A stretch of 64,000 nt of DNA. It comes from Desulfobulbaceae bacterium. Lineage in GTDB: Bacteria; Desulfobacterota; Desulfobulbia; Desulfobulbales; Desulfocapsaceae. Where the stretch lies: positions 1 to 64,000 of the forward strand of contig JAGXHG010000012.1 in the NCBI GenBank assembly GCA_024636345.1, written 5' to 3'. The translations under genes and the position numbers were made by a program. Each line of letters begins with the position of its first letter. The first letter of the stretch is position 1. This document shows positions 17,385-29,509 of the stretch, piece after piece. The notes under the pieces are model-generated. The model was not told the DNA's origin and searched no databases. It was given only the letters and a program-made list of their open reading frames with translations.

Positions 17385-18149
17385 ATGATTTTTGACATAC
17401 TGACCATATTTCCAGCGCTGTTGGATTCACCGCTGAATGAATCCATCATTCGCCGCGCCAGACAGGAAGAAAAGATCCGTATTGATTTCACTGATATCCG
17501 GAACTTTTCTTTGGACAAACATGCCATGACCGACGACAGGCCTTTTGGCGGCGGTGAAGGAATGGTCATGAAACCGGAACCTCTAACTGCTGCTCTGCGC
17601 GCAGTGCAGCAGAAAAATGGACCAGGCAGGGTCATCCTCCTTAGTCCACAAGGGCGTGCATACACGCAAAAGGTTGCCGAAGAGCTGAGCTCATTGTCTC
17701 ATCTGATTCTGGTATGCGGCCGATATGAAGGTGTTGATGAGCGTTTTGTGGACGCTTACGTAGATGATGAAATTTCGGTAGGTGATTATATTCTTACCGG
17801 TGGTGAACTTGCGGCCATGATTGTGATTGATTCCGTGACCCGACTTCTTCCCGGAGTTCTTGGGTGTGCAGAGTCTGCAACCAAGGATACATTCAGCAGA
17901 AATTTACTCAAGCACCCGCAATTTACGCGACCACGGTTTTTTGAAGAGCAGGAGATACCTGAGGTTCTTCTCTCTGGGAACCATGAAGCAATTGAGCAAT
18001 ACCGTTTCCTGATATCAGTACAGCGCACTCTGGCTCGACGACCAGAATTATTAAAACAAACTGATTTCAGCAAAAAAGAAATAAAACTGCTAAAAAATCA
18101 TGGTTTATACCAAAAGATAGAGGCATTACAGGCACGCCCCAATGAGTAA
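17385..18149 (+). CDS. trmD: tRNA (guanine-N1)-methyltransferase TrmD
   Basis: About 254 residues. TrmD methylates G37 of tRNAs to prevent frameshifting. The trefoil-knot SAM site is visible: [33 protein letters not shown] and [13 protein letters not shown]. The C-terminal helical domain includes [24 protein letters not shown], split by the family spacing. I chose the ATG at 17385 ([10 protein letters not shown]) because it matches homologues; a GTG at 17370 overlapping the rimM stop is possible. The stop overlaps the next gene by eight bases. Confidence 0.95.
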   Translation: MIFDILTIFPALLDSPLNESIIRRARQEEKIRIDFTDIRNFSLDKHAMTDDRPFGGGEGMVMKPEPLTAALRAVQQKNGPGRVILLSPQGRAYTQKVAEELSSLSHLILVCGRYEGVDERFVDAYVDDEISVGDYILTGGELAAMIVIDSVTRLLPGVLGCAESATKDTFSRNLLKHPQFTRPRFFEEQEIPEVLLSGNHEAIEQYRFLISVQRTLARRPELLKQTDFSKKEIKLLKNHGLYQKIEALQARPNE

Positions 18150-18723
18150 GGAAAAACCAAGAGCCATTGACATTGCCCTTATTCATTATCCTGTTATAAA
18201 TAAAACTGGAGATACCATAGGCTCAGCAGTAACCAATCTTGATGTGCATGATATCGCCCGGGCAGCACGGACATTTGGAGTGGATAATTACTATATTGTT
18301 ACCCCGTATACCGACCAGCACACGCTGGTTCAGGAAATTCTCGATCACTGGCAGACAGGCTATGGGGCAACATACAATCCAGCTCGCAAATCAGCTCTTG
18401 ACCGAGTTAAGATTACAGGGTCACTAGAGACAACCATTAATCTGGTCACTGAACAGAGAGGCAAGAAGCCATTACTTCTGACTACGAGTGCTCGAGTTCA
18501 GAAAAACAGTATCAGCTACCGGGATGCCCGAAGGCGCATCGAAGCAGGAGAGCCAATTCTTCTCTTGTTTGGAACAGCCCATGGACTATCCCCGGAGATA
18601 AACGAGACAGCGGATTACACCCTGCCTCCAATTGAAAGTACAACCGGCTATAATCACCTTTCTGTCCGTTCAGCAGTCTCGATCATCCTTGATCGACTTC
18701 TTGGCGTCCAGGAGGAATTATAA
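18142..18723 (+). CDS. COG4752 SAM-dependent RNA methyltransferase
   Basis: 193-residue protein of the small SPOUT-like family known as COG4752 or Methyltrn_RNA_4. It begins [20 protein letters not shown] and ends with [15 protein letters not shown] and [20 protein letters not shown], a knotted SAM-binding end like those of SpoU methyltransferases. It is regularly placed between trmD and rplS in deltaproteobacteria and Thermotogae. The substrate is not established to my knowledge; tRNA or rRNA is likely. It starts inside the end of trmD. Confidence 0.85.
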   Translation: MSKEKPRAIDIALIHYPVINKTGDTIGSAVTNLDVHDIARAARTFGVDNYYIVTPYTDQHTLVQEILDHWQTGYGATYNPARKSALDRVKITGSLETTINLVTEQRGKKPLLLTTSARVQKNSISYRDARRRIEAGEPILLLFGTAHGLSPEINETADYTLPPIESTTGYNHLSVRSAVSIILDRLLGVQEEL

Positions 18724-18822
18724 ATTTAATGGAAATTTTGAAAAAAAGATCTTTTCGAGCTTTCTTATAAGATAGTGGTCAACAACCATTTCCTTCAACA
18801 CACCTTAACGTAGAGTAAAATT

Positions 18823-19176
18823 ATGAGCGTAATACTTGACAGAATCAATCAGGAGCAGATGCGTTTTGATCACCCGGATTTTCGTTCCGGAGACACCGTA
18901 CAGGTTCACATCCGGATCATCGAGGGGAACAAAGAGCGGGTACAGATGTTCCAGGGCGTTGTAATTAAAAGAAAAAACGGCACGATGGATGCCTCATATA
19001 CTGTACGGAAAATGTCCCACGGCGTTGGCGTTGAAAAGACATTTGCCCTGCACAACCCCAGAATTGAGCAGATTGATGTGATTACCCGTGGTCGTGTCCG
19101 GCGTTCACGCCTTTACTATCTGCGCAGCAGACGGGGCAAGGCTGCACGTATTCAGGAACGAAAATTTATTAAATAG
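18823..19176 (+). CDS. rplS: 50S ribosomal protein L19
   Basis: 117-residue L19, with [46 protein letters not shown] and the basic C-terminus [18 protein letters not shown]. It lies at the 30S-50S interface. A gap of about 100 bases separates it from the methyltransferase gene. Confidence 0.97.
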   Translation: MSVILDRINQEQMRFDHPDFRSGDTVQVHIRIIEGNKERVQMFQGVVIKRKNGTMDASYTVRKMSHGVGVEKTFALHNPRIEQIDVITRGRVRRSRLYYLRSRRGKAARIQERKFIK

Positions 19177-19204
19177 TTTCTACTATTTAAGCCTAAACAA
19201 TACG

Positions 19205-19861
19205 TTGCAACGGATTGAAGAGATTCTCTCCTCCGTCGTTCCAGATACGAACGACACCTTTCTCCTTGAACGTGCCCTGCGCACAAGAGGTTTTTCTTGT
19301 GTTGCAGGGTTGGATGAAGTAGGCAGAGGTCCACTGGCTGGTCCGGTGGTCGCTGCCTGTGTGGTTTTACCGCCACACTGCGACTCTTCACTTTATCTTG
19401 ACTCCAAAAAACTGTTCCACAACAGGCGTTGCCTCCTGACCGGAACACTCTCCGAAATCGGCGCCTTAATGGGTGTTGGCATTGTTTCCATCGCAACAAT
19501 TGATCGTATTAATATCCTGCAGGCATCTCTTCTGGCCATGAAAAGGGCCGTGGAGAATATTGCCAGCACACTACCATCACCTGACTTTCTGCTGATTGAC
19601 GGTAAGTTCAAGATCCCCATGAACACCCCCCAGTTCACACTGATTAAAGGTGAATCAAAAAGCGCTTCCATTGCCGCCGCCTCCATTCTTGCCAAAGTGA
19701 CACGGGACGCCCTGATGGTCGAACTGGCCGCCCTGTTTCCACAATACAACCTTGGGCAGAACAAGGGATATCCCACTCGAGAACATCGCAAGGCCATTGA
19801 AAAATTTGGCCCTGCTCCATGCCATCGCAAGACATTTAAAGGGGTCAAGGAATTTGTCTGA
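19205..19861 (+). CDS. rnhB: Ribonuclease HII
   Basis: About 218 residues. RNase HII removes RNA from RNA-DNA hybrids and excises misincorporated ribonucleotides. GLDEVGRGPLAGPVVAACVV carries the catalytic DE pair (about residues 37 and 38). IDGKFKIP and KGESKSASIAAASILAKVTRD complete the active site, and NLGQNKGYPTREH is the usual C-terminal motif. No ATG lies between the rplS stop and the conserved region, so I placed the start at a TTG at 19205. An ATG at 19088 would overlap rplS by 89 bases and add unrelated residues. Confidence 0.9.
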   Translation: MQRIEEILSSVVPDTNDTFLLERALRTRGFSCVAGLDEVGRGPLAGPVVAACVVLPPHCDSSLYLDSKKLFHNRRCLLTGTLSEIGALMGVGIVSIATIDRINILQASLLAMKRAVENIASTLPSPDFLLIDGKFKIPMNTPQFTLIKGESKSASIAAASILAKVTRDALMVELAALFPQYNLGQNKGYPTREHRKAIEKFGPAPCHRKTFKGVKEFV

Positions 19862-20234
19862 CCGCAGAAGAAATATTCTTGGCCAACGGGGTGAAGATTT
19901 GGCAGTTCAATTCCTTCTTAATGCGGGTTATCACATCATTGAACGAAATTATAGAAACTATTACGGTGAAATTGATATCATTGCCAAAGAAGCCAAGAGT
20001 TTTGTTTTTATTGAGGTCAAAACCAGAAGAAATGAGTTGTTCAGCCATCCCTGTGAAGCCGTTACCAGAAAGAAACAAATCAAGATCAGCAAGGTGGCCA
20101 TGGCTTACCTTGCTGAAAATAAACTGAGTGAAGTCGCTGCCCGGTTTGACGTAGTAGCCATTCTCTTACCGGATGCCACCCCTCCTAAAATAGATCTTAT
20201 CCAGAATGCCTTTGATCTAAGCGATGCTTTTTAA
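19854..20234 (+). CDS. yraN: YraN family endonuclease-like protein
   Basis: 126-residue UPF0102 protein with a PD-(D/E)xK-like core: GQRGEDLAVQFL, ERNYRNYYGEIDIIAKE and FVFIEVKTRR. Its cellular role is unclear, though the fold suggests a DNA or RNA nuclease related to Holliday-junction resolvases. I chose a TTG start at 19854, preceded by AAGGA and overlapping the rnhB stop by eight bases. It gives the usual family length; the upstream ATG at 19752 would overlap rnhB by 110 bases. The rnhB-yraN pairing is common. Confidence 0.88.
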   Translation: MSDRRRNILGQRGEDLAVQFLLNAGYHIIERNYRNYYGEIDIIAKEAKSFVFIEVKTRRNELFSHPCEAVTRKKQIKISKVAMAYLAENKLSEVAARFDVVAILLPDATPPKIDLIQNAFDLSDAF

Positions 20235-20349
20235 CAGCCATGGCCGATCTCTACCTGGCATGACAACACAGAATAATCCAGAATATCAGCTTACGGTTTC
20301 GAAATTTCAACCTTAATTTTAATATAAATAATCGTTTTTAAGAATTGCT

Positions 20350-21396
20350 ATGCGCCACATCGCTATCACCATGGGTTGCCCTGTCGGAATCGGGCCTGAA
20401 ATACTGCTGAAATTCTTTACCCAAGCAGACAGCTTTTCAAAATATACTCCTGTGATCTTTGGTGATATCGGTGTTCTGCAACGCTGTGCGACCGAACTGA
20501 AGATCAAGGCTCAGTTTCTGGCATGGCATCCTGGAACCCCTATCAAGACGGGACAGATCCCTGTTCTTGAGCTATCCCGTCTAAATGCCAATGAGTTGGT
20601 CTGGGGCCACCCGACAATCGCCACCGGCAAGGCCATGGTCAGCTATATTGAAAAGGCTGTCAGCCTCATCCTCGATGGAACCTTCTCGGCCATGGTCACC
20701 TGCCCTATTTCCAAATCAAGCCTGAACCGTGCCGGATACACCTTCCCCGGTCATACCGAGATGCTGGCCGCACTCACCCAAAGTCCCCATTATGTCATGA
20801 TGATGGCTGGAAGCCGCCTGCGGGTTACCCTCGCCACCATTCACTGTCCACTGGCTTCGGTTCCAGACTGTCTTAATCAAGAGACCCTGACCGCCCTTAT
20901 CCAGACCACAAACACAGCCCTGCACTGCGACTTTGGCCTCTCATCCCCGCGAATCGCTGTGGCTGCTCTGAATCCCCACGCTGGAGAATCTGGTCTTTTC
21001 GGCCATGAAGAAGATGACATTATTGGGCCGGCCATTCAGAGAATGCAGGCAGTCGGGATTCAGGTTCAAGGGCCCTTCCCCCCTGACACCATTTTCTTCA
21101 AGGCCGCATCTGGCATGTTTGATGCAGTAATCTGTATGTATCATGATCAGGGCCTTATCCCCTTCAAACTCCTTCATTTCAAGGACGGGGTCAATGTTAC
21201 CTTAGGTCTGCCTATTGTCCGGACTTCCGTAGACCATGGAACTGCCTATGATATCGCCGGAAAAGGACTGGCAGACCCGACAAGCCTTTCTGCTGCCGTG
21301 GATATGGCTGCCTCGATTGCCGTCAACCGGGAGACTGCTCAAAAAGATGTTCAGGAATCAGCTCACAACAATCCCGGCAACCAGTCATTATCCTGA
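20350..21396 (+). CDS. pdxA: 4-hydroxythreonine-4-phosphate dehydrogenase PdxA
   Basis: 348-residue PdxA, an NAD-dependent, metal-binding dehydrogenase in the DXP-dependent pathway to pyridoxal phosphate. Visible motifs are ITMGCPVGIGPEI, CPISKSSLNRAGYTFPGHTEML (a short run inside it), LNPHAGESGLFGHEE, YHDQGLIPFKLLHF and RTSVDHGTAYDIAGKGLAD. A yggS PLP-homeostasis gene lies 6 kb upstream but is not linked. It stands alone after a gap of about 115 bases. Confidence 0.95.
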   Translation: MRHIAITMGCPVGIGPEILLKFFTQADSFSKYTPVIFGDIGVLQRCATELKIKAQFLAWHPGTPIKTGQIPVLELSRLNANELVWGHPTIATGKAMVSYIEKAVSLILDGTFSAMVTCPISKSSLNRAGYTFPGHTEMLAALTQSPHYVMMMAGSRLRVTLATIHCPLASVPDCLNQETLTALIQTTNTALHCDFGLSSPRIAVAALNPHAGESGLFGHEEDDIIGPAIQRMQAVGIQVQGPFPPDTIFFKAASGMFDAVICMYHDQGLIPFKLLHFKDGVNVTLGLPIVRTSVDHGTAYDIAGKGLADPTSLSAAVDMAASIAVNRETAQKDVQESAHNNPGNQSLS

Positions 21397-21613
21397 CACT
21401 GTCACAAAATTGCGGGCATCGAGCTGATTGCCTTTTCATTTCACCTTCTCCCTTGCATCCCGTATAGCTGTGGTTAAAATTAAAAGTTGTGTAGTTGACA
21501 CGTTTTTTCAATTCATTATTTTCGTGTCTTTCATCTATTTTGAGGGTATCTAAACGTGAATATGGTAATTTGGAGAATGAGTACAATGCAAGAGAAAATA
21601 TGGTCAATATCAG

Positions 21614-22228
21614 ATGAATAAAGGATTACTCATAGTCTTTGAAGGGATCGACGGCACCGGAAAATCAACCCAGATGTCACTACTGGCATGTTTTTTAAAG
21701 GAAAAAGGGCTTGACATCATTGAAACCAGAGAACCGACAAACGGACAATTCGGTCAACGCATTAGAACCCTTTACGCCAACAGAGATGGTGTCTCCCGGG
21801 AAGAAGAACTCGAGCTCTTTATCGCTGACAGACAAGAGCATGTGCAAGATATGCTTATGCCGAGGCTACAGGAAGGAAAGATTATCCTCTGTGACCGCTA
21901 TTTTCTCTCCACAGCTGCCTATCAGGGCGCCGTCGGCTTTTCTCCAGAGGAGATTATTGAAAGAAACAGTTTTGCTCCTCAACCTGATCTGGCCCTGCTC
22001 TTCTACGTCCCTCCTCAAATAGGCATTGAACGGATTACGACAGGGCGTGGTGAGACACTCAATGACTTTGAGCAGGAGGCAAGTCTGCAAAAAGTAGCCG
22101 CCATTTTTGACAGCCTGAAGCTCCCCTATATTCAGCGTATTGACGCCTCTGGTTCCATTGAAGCCGTCCATCAGGCTGTGTTGCAAGCCGTCACACCCTT
22201 TTTACGCAACATGAATCAAAATGCTTAA
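21614..22228 (+). CDS. tmk: Thymidylate kinase
   Basis: 204-residue dTMP kinase. The P-loop is FEGIDGTGKST (residues 9-19), ETREPTNGQFG holds the DR-type substrate loop, and CDRYFLSTAAYQG is the family motif. It makes dTDP for DNA synthesis. The stop overlaps the following lipoprotein gene by eight bases. A TTGACA-like promoter element lies about 100 bases upstream. Confidence 0.95.
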   Translation: MNKGLLIVFEGIDGTGKSTQMSLLACFLKEKGLDIIETREPTNGQFGQRIRTLYANRDGVSREEELELFIADRQEHVQDMLMPRLQEGKIILCDRYFLSTAAYQGAVGFSPEEIIERNSFAPQPDLALLFYVPPQIGIERITTGRGETLNDFEQEASLQKVAAIFDSLKLPYIQRIDASGSIEAVHQAVLQAVTPFLRNMNQNA

Positions 22229-23975
22229 AAGGAACTCCCTCATCAGCCGTTTTACAATCACCCTCCTGTGCATTCTGAGCCTGCAGATATCTCTAAGCAG
22301 CTGTGCCGGTAAGGAACAACCCCCAGTTCCTGCAATTGCTCCCGTGCCTGTTGCGCCACAACCTCAAGATGCCACAGGTGAGAATACAGATCTCGCCTGC
22401 TCCTATTTTTATTTTCTCTGGGGGACCCACGCAGAGAGTAATAAAAAATACAGTGAAGCTCAAGAAGCATATGAAAAAGCCCTTATCTGTGACCCTGAGG
22501 CTGACTATATCCTCAAGAAACTTCCTGTTCTCCTTATCAAGATGGGGAAACAACAGGCAGCAGCTCAATGGCTCAGGGAGGTCACCAAGAAGAATCCAAA
22601 CGATATTGACAGTCAACTGCTCCTGGCGCGTCTGGACATTAATTCCGGTGACATGACTGAAGCTATCCAGATTTACGAAAAGATCCTTGAACTTGCCCCT
22701 GACAACAGCACTGTACGCCTTCGCCTTGGCTACCTCTATAGTCAGCAGGGTCGCTATAAAGAGGGAGAGAAAACCATCAAGATTCTTCTAACGAAAGATC
22801 CGAACTCATACTTTGCTCTCCTCTATCTTGCTCGTCTTGCTATTCAATCCGCTGATTATGACACCGCTGCTACCCTCTATGAAAAAATCCTGCTCCAAAA
22901 CTGGTCTCCAGAACTAGTCTATGAAATGGCCGAATTTTATGGCATACGTGAGCAATATAAACGAGTCGAACAATTGTATGCATCCATTCTAGCGAAAGAA
23001 CCTGAGAATGAACAAGCATCCCTTGGACGCGTCCATGCCCTCCTTCTCATCGACCAGGAAAAAGAGGCATTGGTAGAACTTGCCAGAATTCGTGCTCTAA
23101 GCAGCAACCCCACCGATATTGATCTTATCTCAAGCCGGATACTCATTCGTATGCAGAATTTTGACAAAGCCAATGTTCTGCTTGAAAAAATTCTGATCAG
23201 GGAAGAGTCATCTGCCGCCCGATACATGCTGGCAGTAATTCGTTATGAACAAAAAAAACAAGAGGCAGCACTTGCCCATCTCAGAAAAATAAGCCACAAC
23301 GACAAGGAATTTGAAAATAGTATTGCTCTGCAGACCAAAATACTGAGTGAGCTGAAAAGAACTCCGGAAGCGATCACCCTTCTCAAGAAACTTATTGAGA
23401 GCACAAGCCGCCGTAAACCCCTCTACTACAGTCTTCTGTCAGGGATCTACGTGACACAGAACCAGCTTGCCAGTGGCCATGAAATCCTGAGCAAGGGAAT
23501 CGAGAGATACCCGGACAATGTCCAACTCTTTTTTGAGTACGGACTTCTCCTGGAGCAGGAAGGAAAACAGAACGAGGCCATATCCAGCATGGAAAAAGTG
23601 ATCGAGCTGCAATCTGATCATGTGGAGGCCTTAAATTATCTTGGATACACCTGGGCTGACAACAATATCCATCTTGAGAAGGCATTGGAGTACATAAAAA
23701 AAGCCATTGCCCTCAAACCAGACAATGGCTATATCCTGGACAGTCTTGGTTGGGTCTATTTTCACATGGGAGATCTGGAAAAGGCCAGAATAGAATTAGA
23801 ACATGCCATAGCTCTTGAACCCGATGACCCCTATATCCAAGAACATATGGGAGATATCTACCAGAAATCCGGTCAAAAGAAAAAGGCATTGAATGCTTAT
23901 CGTAAAGCCAAAGAGTTGTTCAAAGAGCAGAACCTGAAAGAAAAAATACAGCAGAAAATCGATGAAATCGAATAA
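22221..23975 (+). CDS. TPR-repeat outer membrane lipoprotein
   Basis: 584-residue lipoprotein with the lipobox LSSC at about residues 25-28. After a Pro-rich spacer come many tetratricopeptide repeats covering residues 60-570, for example the run starting AQEAYEKALICDPEADYILK and a C-terminal series with YLGYTWADNNIHLEKALEY. TPR lipoproteins serve as scaffolds for envelope complexes, including polysaccharide export and outer-membrane assembly. It is co-translated with tmk upstream and overlaps the next lipoprotein gene by 14 bases. The partner complex is unknown. Confidence 0.85.
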   Translation: MLKRNSLISRFTITLLCILSLQISLSSCAGKEQPPVPAIAPVPVAPQPQDATGENTDLACSYFYFLWGTHAESNKKYSEAQEAYEKALICDPEADYILKKLPVLLIKMGKQQAAAQWLREVTKKNPNDIDSQLLLARLDINSGDMTEAIQIYEKILELAPDNSTVRLRLGYLYSQQGRYKEGEKTIKILLTKDPNSYFALLYLARLAIQSADYDTAATLYEKILLQNWSPELVYEMAEFYGIREQYKRVEQLYASILAKEPENEQASLGRVHALLLIDQEKEALVELARIRALSSNPTDIDLISSRILIRMQNFDKANVLLEKILIREESSAARYMLAVIRYEQKKQEAALAHLRKISHNDKEFENSIALQTKILSELKRTPEAITLLKKLIESTSRRKPLYYSLLSGIYVTQNQLASGHEILSKGIERYPDNVQLFFEYGLLLEQEGKQNEAISSMEKVIELQSDHVEALNYLGYTWADNNIHLEKALEYIKKAIALKPDNGYILDSLGWVYFHMGDLEKARIELEHAIALEPDDPYIQEHMGDIYQKSGQKKKALNAYRKAKELFKEQNLKEKIQQKIDEIE

Positions 23976-24798
23976 GGCTCCCAGACTTCAGGGGCCCCCA
24001 ATCCTTTTCAGGCTCATCCTGACCCTACTGGTCCTGCTCATACAAGGCTGTGCCGGAAAACCCTGGACCAGCCAGGTGGCCGACAGTGAGACCGCGTTCA
24101 TCACCCAAATTTTTGAGGAGATGCAGGAACGGGATGCCTCCTGTTTCAGCTGTCTGGATGCAAAGACAACGCTTTCCTGGGACACCCCTGGAGAAGATCG
24201 ATCCATTGCCGGCTTTCTCCAGTTGAAGCTCCCGACATCAATAAAATTCGTGGTACTGAATCCTCTGGGCCAACCTCTTTACGCCCTGGTCAATAACGGC
24301 CAGGATTTTCAGTCTATCAACACAAGTTTGAAACATCACATCATCGGCAAGATCAGTTCGTTGGCCACGCAAAACAAAATCCCGGAGTCTCTGCTCTCTG
24401 AGAACTGGGGTTATTGGCTGACAGGAAGACTCCATGAACAGGGAGCAACGATTGAGGCCATCCACCAGGATGGTTCAGGGCGAGGTGTGTGGATTACGAT
24501 GCGCTATCAGGACGAGGCGTCCCTGAATAAAAGCCACCTCTTGATTCAACCGGCCACAAGGCAACTCCTGGCCCGTATTCTTGTTGATCGTGAGGGAGAA
24601 ACCATTGCCACCATCTTCTACGATCGCCGGAATGAAAAGAATGACTGTGAGCCGGTCAGCAGGATCACCATCAGCGACTTGCCATACGGCTCACAGCTCA
24701 GTATCGATTTTACAGAGATCCTTACCGATCGCTCTTTTTCTGCGGCTAATTTCAGACTGAAGGTACCAGCAGACTATGAGACTCAGGAGCTTCCTTAA
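23962..24798 (+). CDS. Lipoprotein, LolB/DUF4292-like
   Basis: 278-residue protein with a signal peptide and lipobox LIQGC (about residues 27-31). The rest looks like one half-barrel lipid-binding fold: IAGFLQLKLPTSIKFVVLNP LGQPLYALVNNGQDF is followed by repeated beta strands and a C-terminal strand pair ending LKVPADYE. This resembles the LolB and DUF4292 families, which handle lipoproteins or lipids at the outer membrane. I could not see a diagnostic LolB residue, so the call is by general pattern. It overlaps the TPR lipoprotein gene by 14 bases, suggesting a joint role. Confidence 0.6.
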   Translation: MKSNKAPRLQGPPILFRLILTLLVLLIQGCAGKPWTSQVADSETAFITQIFEEMQERDASCFSCLDAKTTLSWDTPGEDRSIAGFLQLKLPTSIKFVVLNPLGQPLYALVNNGQDFQSINTSLKHHIIGKISSLATQNKIPESLLSENWGYWLTGRLHEQGATIEAIHQDGSGRGVWITMRYQDEASLNKSHLLIQPATRQLLARILVDREGETIATIFYDRRNEKNDCEPVSRITISDLPYGSQLSIDFTEILTDRSFSAANFRLKVPADYETQELP

Positions 24799-24847
24799 GA
24801 CAGTTGGGAATTCGAGCTGTTCTTTCTCCTTCTCCCCTACTCCTTTA

Positions 24848-25570
24848 TCACCTGCCATTCAATATCGACTCAACTGTTTTTTCACCAACCTTCCGCGTGA
24901 AAATTGCATCCAGAAGCGGGGCAATTTCCCCCATCTCATCTTCAAGCAATAAAAAGCCTGGCAAAGGTTTTGCTTTGACCAACTGGACCCGGGACTGATC
25001 CACAAAAGAAGCGGAAAGCAATGTTGCATATTTCCTGTTTTCCGGAAGGTCACACAGGGCCGCGAGGACATCAAGCATGTTGCCCCAGTACTCTCCCTGC
25101 CCCAGATGTTCAATAATCTGCATAACGGCGGTGGATGCTGAGAGGTAGTATTCCGGCAGAAGGGCTGACATCCCGGAGACACACCTCTGCTCTGAGGCAA
25201 AACAACGACAGGCAAATGGCCGCGCTTCATAGATCCGACAGCAACCATCCTCCAGAAAAGGGCAGGAAGACATATTCCCATACTGTTCCGGCTGCACATC
25301 CTCACCCTGCAGGCAGGCGCCGGCAAAATCATTGGTAGTCATCCGGGGACGGCAAGTGGTCCCTTTTTTCTGCAGGCCCCCGGCAAACCACAATTCACGC
25401 CCATTCTCCCGGATCAGGCGATGAATAACCTCCCCTTCAATGGCTGTAATAGTCACATTCTGGGTACAGCAGACCGCACAGTTTTTTTTACAGGCAAAGG
25501 TTAACCCGGTCGACCACTCGGCAAAGGTATCATAAATACCATGCAGGATTTCTTCTTTCAACGGTAACAT
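24848..25570 (-). CDS. YkgJ family Cys-cluster protein
   Basis: 240-residue protein. Two cysteine clusters, FACKKNCAVCCTQ near the N-terminus and CPFLEDGCCRIYEARPFACRCF in the middle, match the YkgJ (zinc/iron-chelating) family. These proteins are thought to bind a metal or Fe-S cluster, but their reaction is unknown. It stands alone, converging on the lipoprotein gene at its left, and is not obviously in an operon. Confidence 0.8.
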   Translation of the reverse strand: MLPLKEEILHGIYDTFAEWSTGLTFACKKNCAVCCTQNVTITAIEGEVIHRLIRENGRELWFAGGLQKKGTTCRPRMTTNDFAGACLQGEDVQPEQYGNMSSCPFLEDGCCRIYEARPFACRCFASEQRCVSGMSALLPEYYLSASTAVMQIIEHLGQGEYWGNMLDVLAALCDLPENRKYATLLSASFVDQSRVQLVKAKPLPGFLLLEDEMGEIAPLLDAIFTRKVGEKTVESILNGR

Positions 25571-25641
25571 GCGACCTCAACAGCCAGCCCCTGTAGCAAC
25601 CCATTCAGGGTAAGACGGAACAAGAACATATCCAAAGGTCC

Positions 25642-26637
25642 TCATGGTTTTTCACTGCTTCCGGCATCTGTACCGTCAGAGGAATTTACAAAAAGGACAT
25701 ATAAACTCTCCTCTTTGAAAAATACCTGCTGCAGGTCGTAATGTCGATTCGGCACTAACTCTAGAACCACTCTAATCTTATGAGAAGTCACATTCCTCTC
25801 CACCCGAACCTGCTTAACAAATTTACCTGTTATGGGTATAACATCCGGCACATTCTCCCCAATAATTGCATCCATAAAATCACAAACGATACTGGGCATT
25901 CCCTCTTCAATGCCAAAAACCACAGGAGGGTGAAAATTATTCAATTTGAACAATATTTTATCCCCTTTATCAGGGCTTTGTTCAAATGAAATATCCTGAA
26001 TCAAAAGTTGCGACGACGTCGGAACAGATAATTTCTTGCCGGAAGCTACGGGAGATGGAGCAAGCGGCATCTCAATCTTTTTCTCTTTCACCTGCTTCAA
26101 AGAAGGTGCTTCCTTTTCCACCGTCCCAAGAGCAGGAGTCGCTTTTGCAGAAACAAGGTCAGTTTTTTTCCTCTCTCCATCTGCCTGTTCACGTTGCTGT
26201 TTTTGCTCTTTCTGTTTGGCATGGAAAATTGTAATGATCAGGCTATTATCTTTTTCCCGAAAGTCCTGAGAAAAATCATAGTCACCAGCAGGAACAAGAT
26301 CCAAAACCACCCTGGTCTTGAGCTGGGGGGCAGTATGCATTCCAACCCTGATTGCTGAGACCAGATTCCCTCTGCTCTTCATCTCCCCCTTAACCGATGT
26401 GGAATGACGGGTATCATAAAAATCAAAGACAACCTTGGGCGAATCTCCTTGAATGGCGAATATTTTGGGGATATATGGACCATTGAGTTTAAAAGTGATT
26501 GTTTCCCGACTACTGCTTTCCCGCTCAAAGGAAATATTTTCAAGCAGAGCGCCACTCTCTTCAGCACAACTCTGAGCAACAGGCAAGGCAAGAAAAACGA
26601 CAACAGCCAATAGAAGAAGATGGATTGCTTGACGCAT
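25642..26637 (-). CDS. Periplasmic protein with two AMIN domains
   Basis: 331-residue exported protein. It has a signal peptide (MRQAIHLLLLAVVVFLALPV) and two AMIN-like domains, about residues 30-140 and 215-325, each with F-x-F-E/KLN and VVFDF/IVCDF strands and a closing RVVL(D/E)LVP. The Lys/Glu-rich linker between them is probably flexible. AMIN domains target amidases, secretins and pilus assembly proteins to peptidoglycan. Here there is no catalytic or secretin domain, so it may be an adaptor. The start was set at 26637 by AGAGGG upstream; a start at 26742 would hide the signal peptide. Confidence 0.75.
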   Translation of the reverse strand: MRQAIHLLLLAVVVFLALPVAQSCAEESGALLENISFERESSSRETITFKLNGPYIPKIFAIQGDSPKVVFDFYDTRHSTSVKGEMKSRGNLVSAIRVGMHTAPQLKTRVVLDLVPAGDYDFSQDFREKDNSLIITIFHAKQKEQKQQREQADGERKKTDLVSAKATPALGTVEKEAPSLKQVKEKKIEMPLAPSPVASGKKLSVPTSSQLLIQDISFEQSPDKGDKILFKLNNFHPPVVFGIEEGMPSIVCDFMDAIIGENVPDVIPITGKFVKQVRVERNVTSHKIRVVLELVPNRHYDLQQVFFKEESLYVLFVNSSDGTDAGSSEKP

Positions 26638-26935
26638 GTCATGGCCCTCTGAAAGCCTTGCTGGCAGAGGCCGGCAACTTCTCTGCTGTCTCGAAGAAAC
26701 CGGCAGAAATAACAAATTTATGATACGACCTTTAATTTTCATACATGTAACCCTTATTCAAGATAACATACTATTTTTATTCAAACAAATACATCTTTAA
26801 CTTGAATACATTATCCGCCCTTGTAAAGTCAACCTATTTCCAGTAAATCTGCAGATGAAATATAGATACGAGAGACAGACACCAGACCGGCAGTCCCTTT
26901 CAATGGTACCATAAACAATTCCCTGAAGACTCCCC

Positions 26936-29505
<2,570 letters not shown>

Positions 29506-29509
<4 letters not shown>

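Noticed and set aside
21577-21621. 14-codon leader peptide overlapping tmk
   Set aside because: Its ribosome site would be one base from the ATG and no attenuation structure follows.
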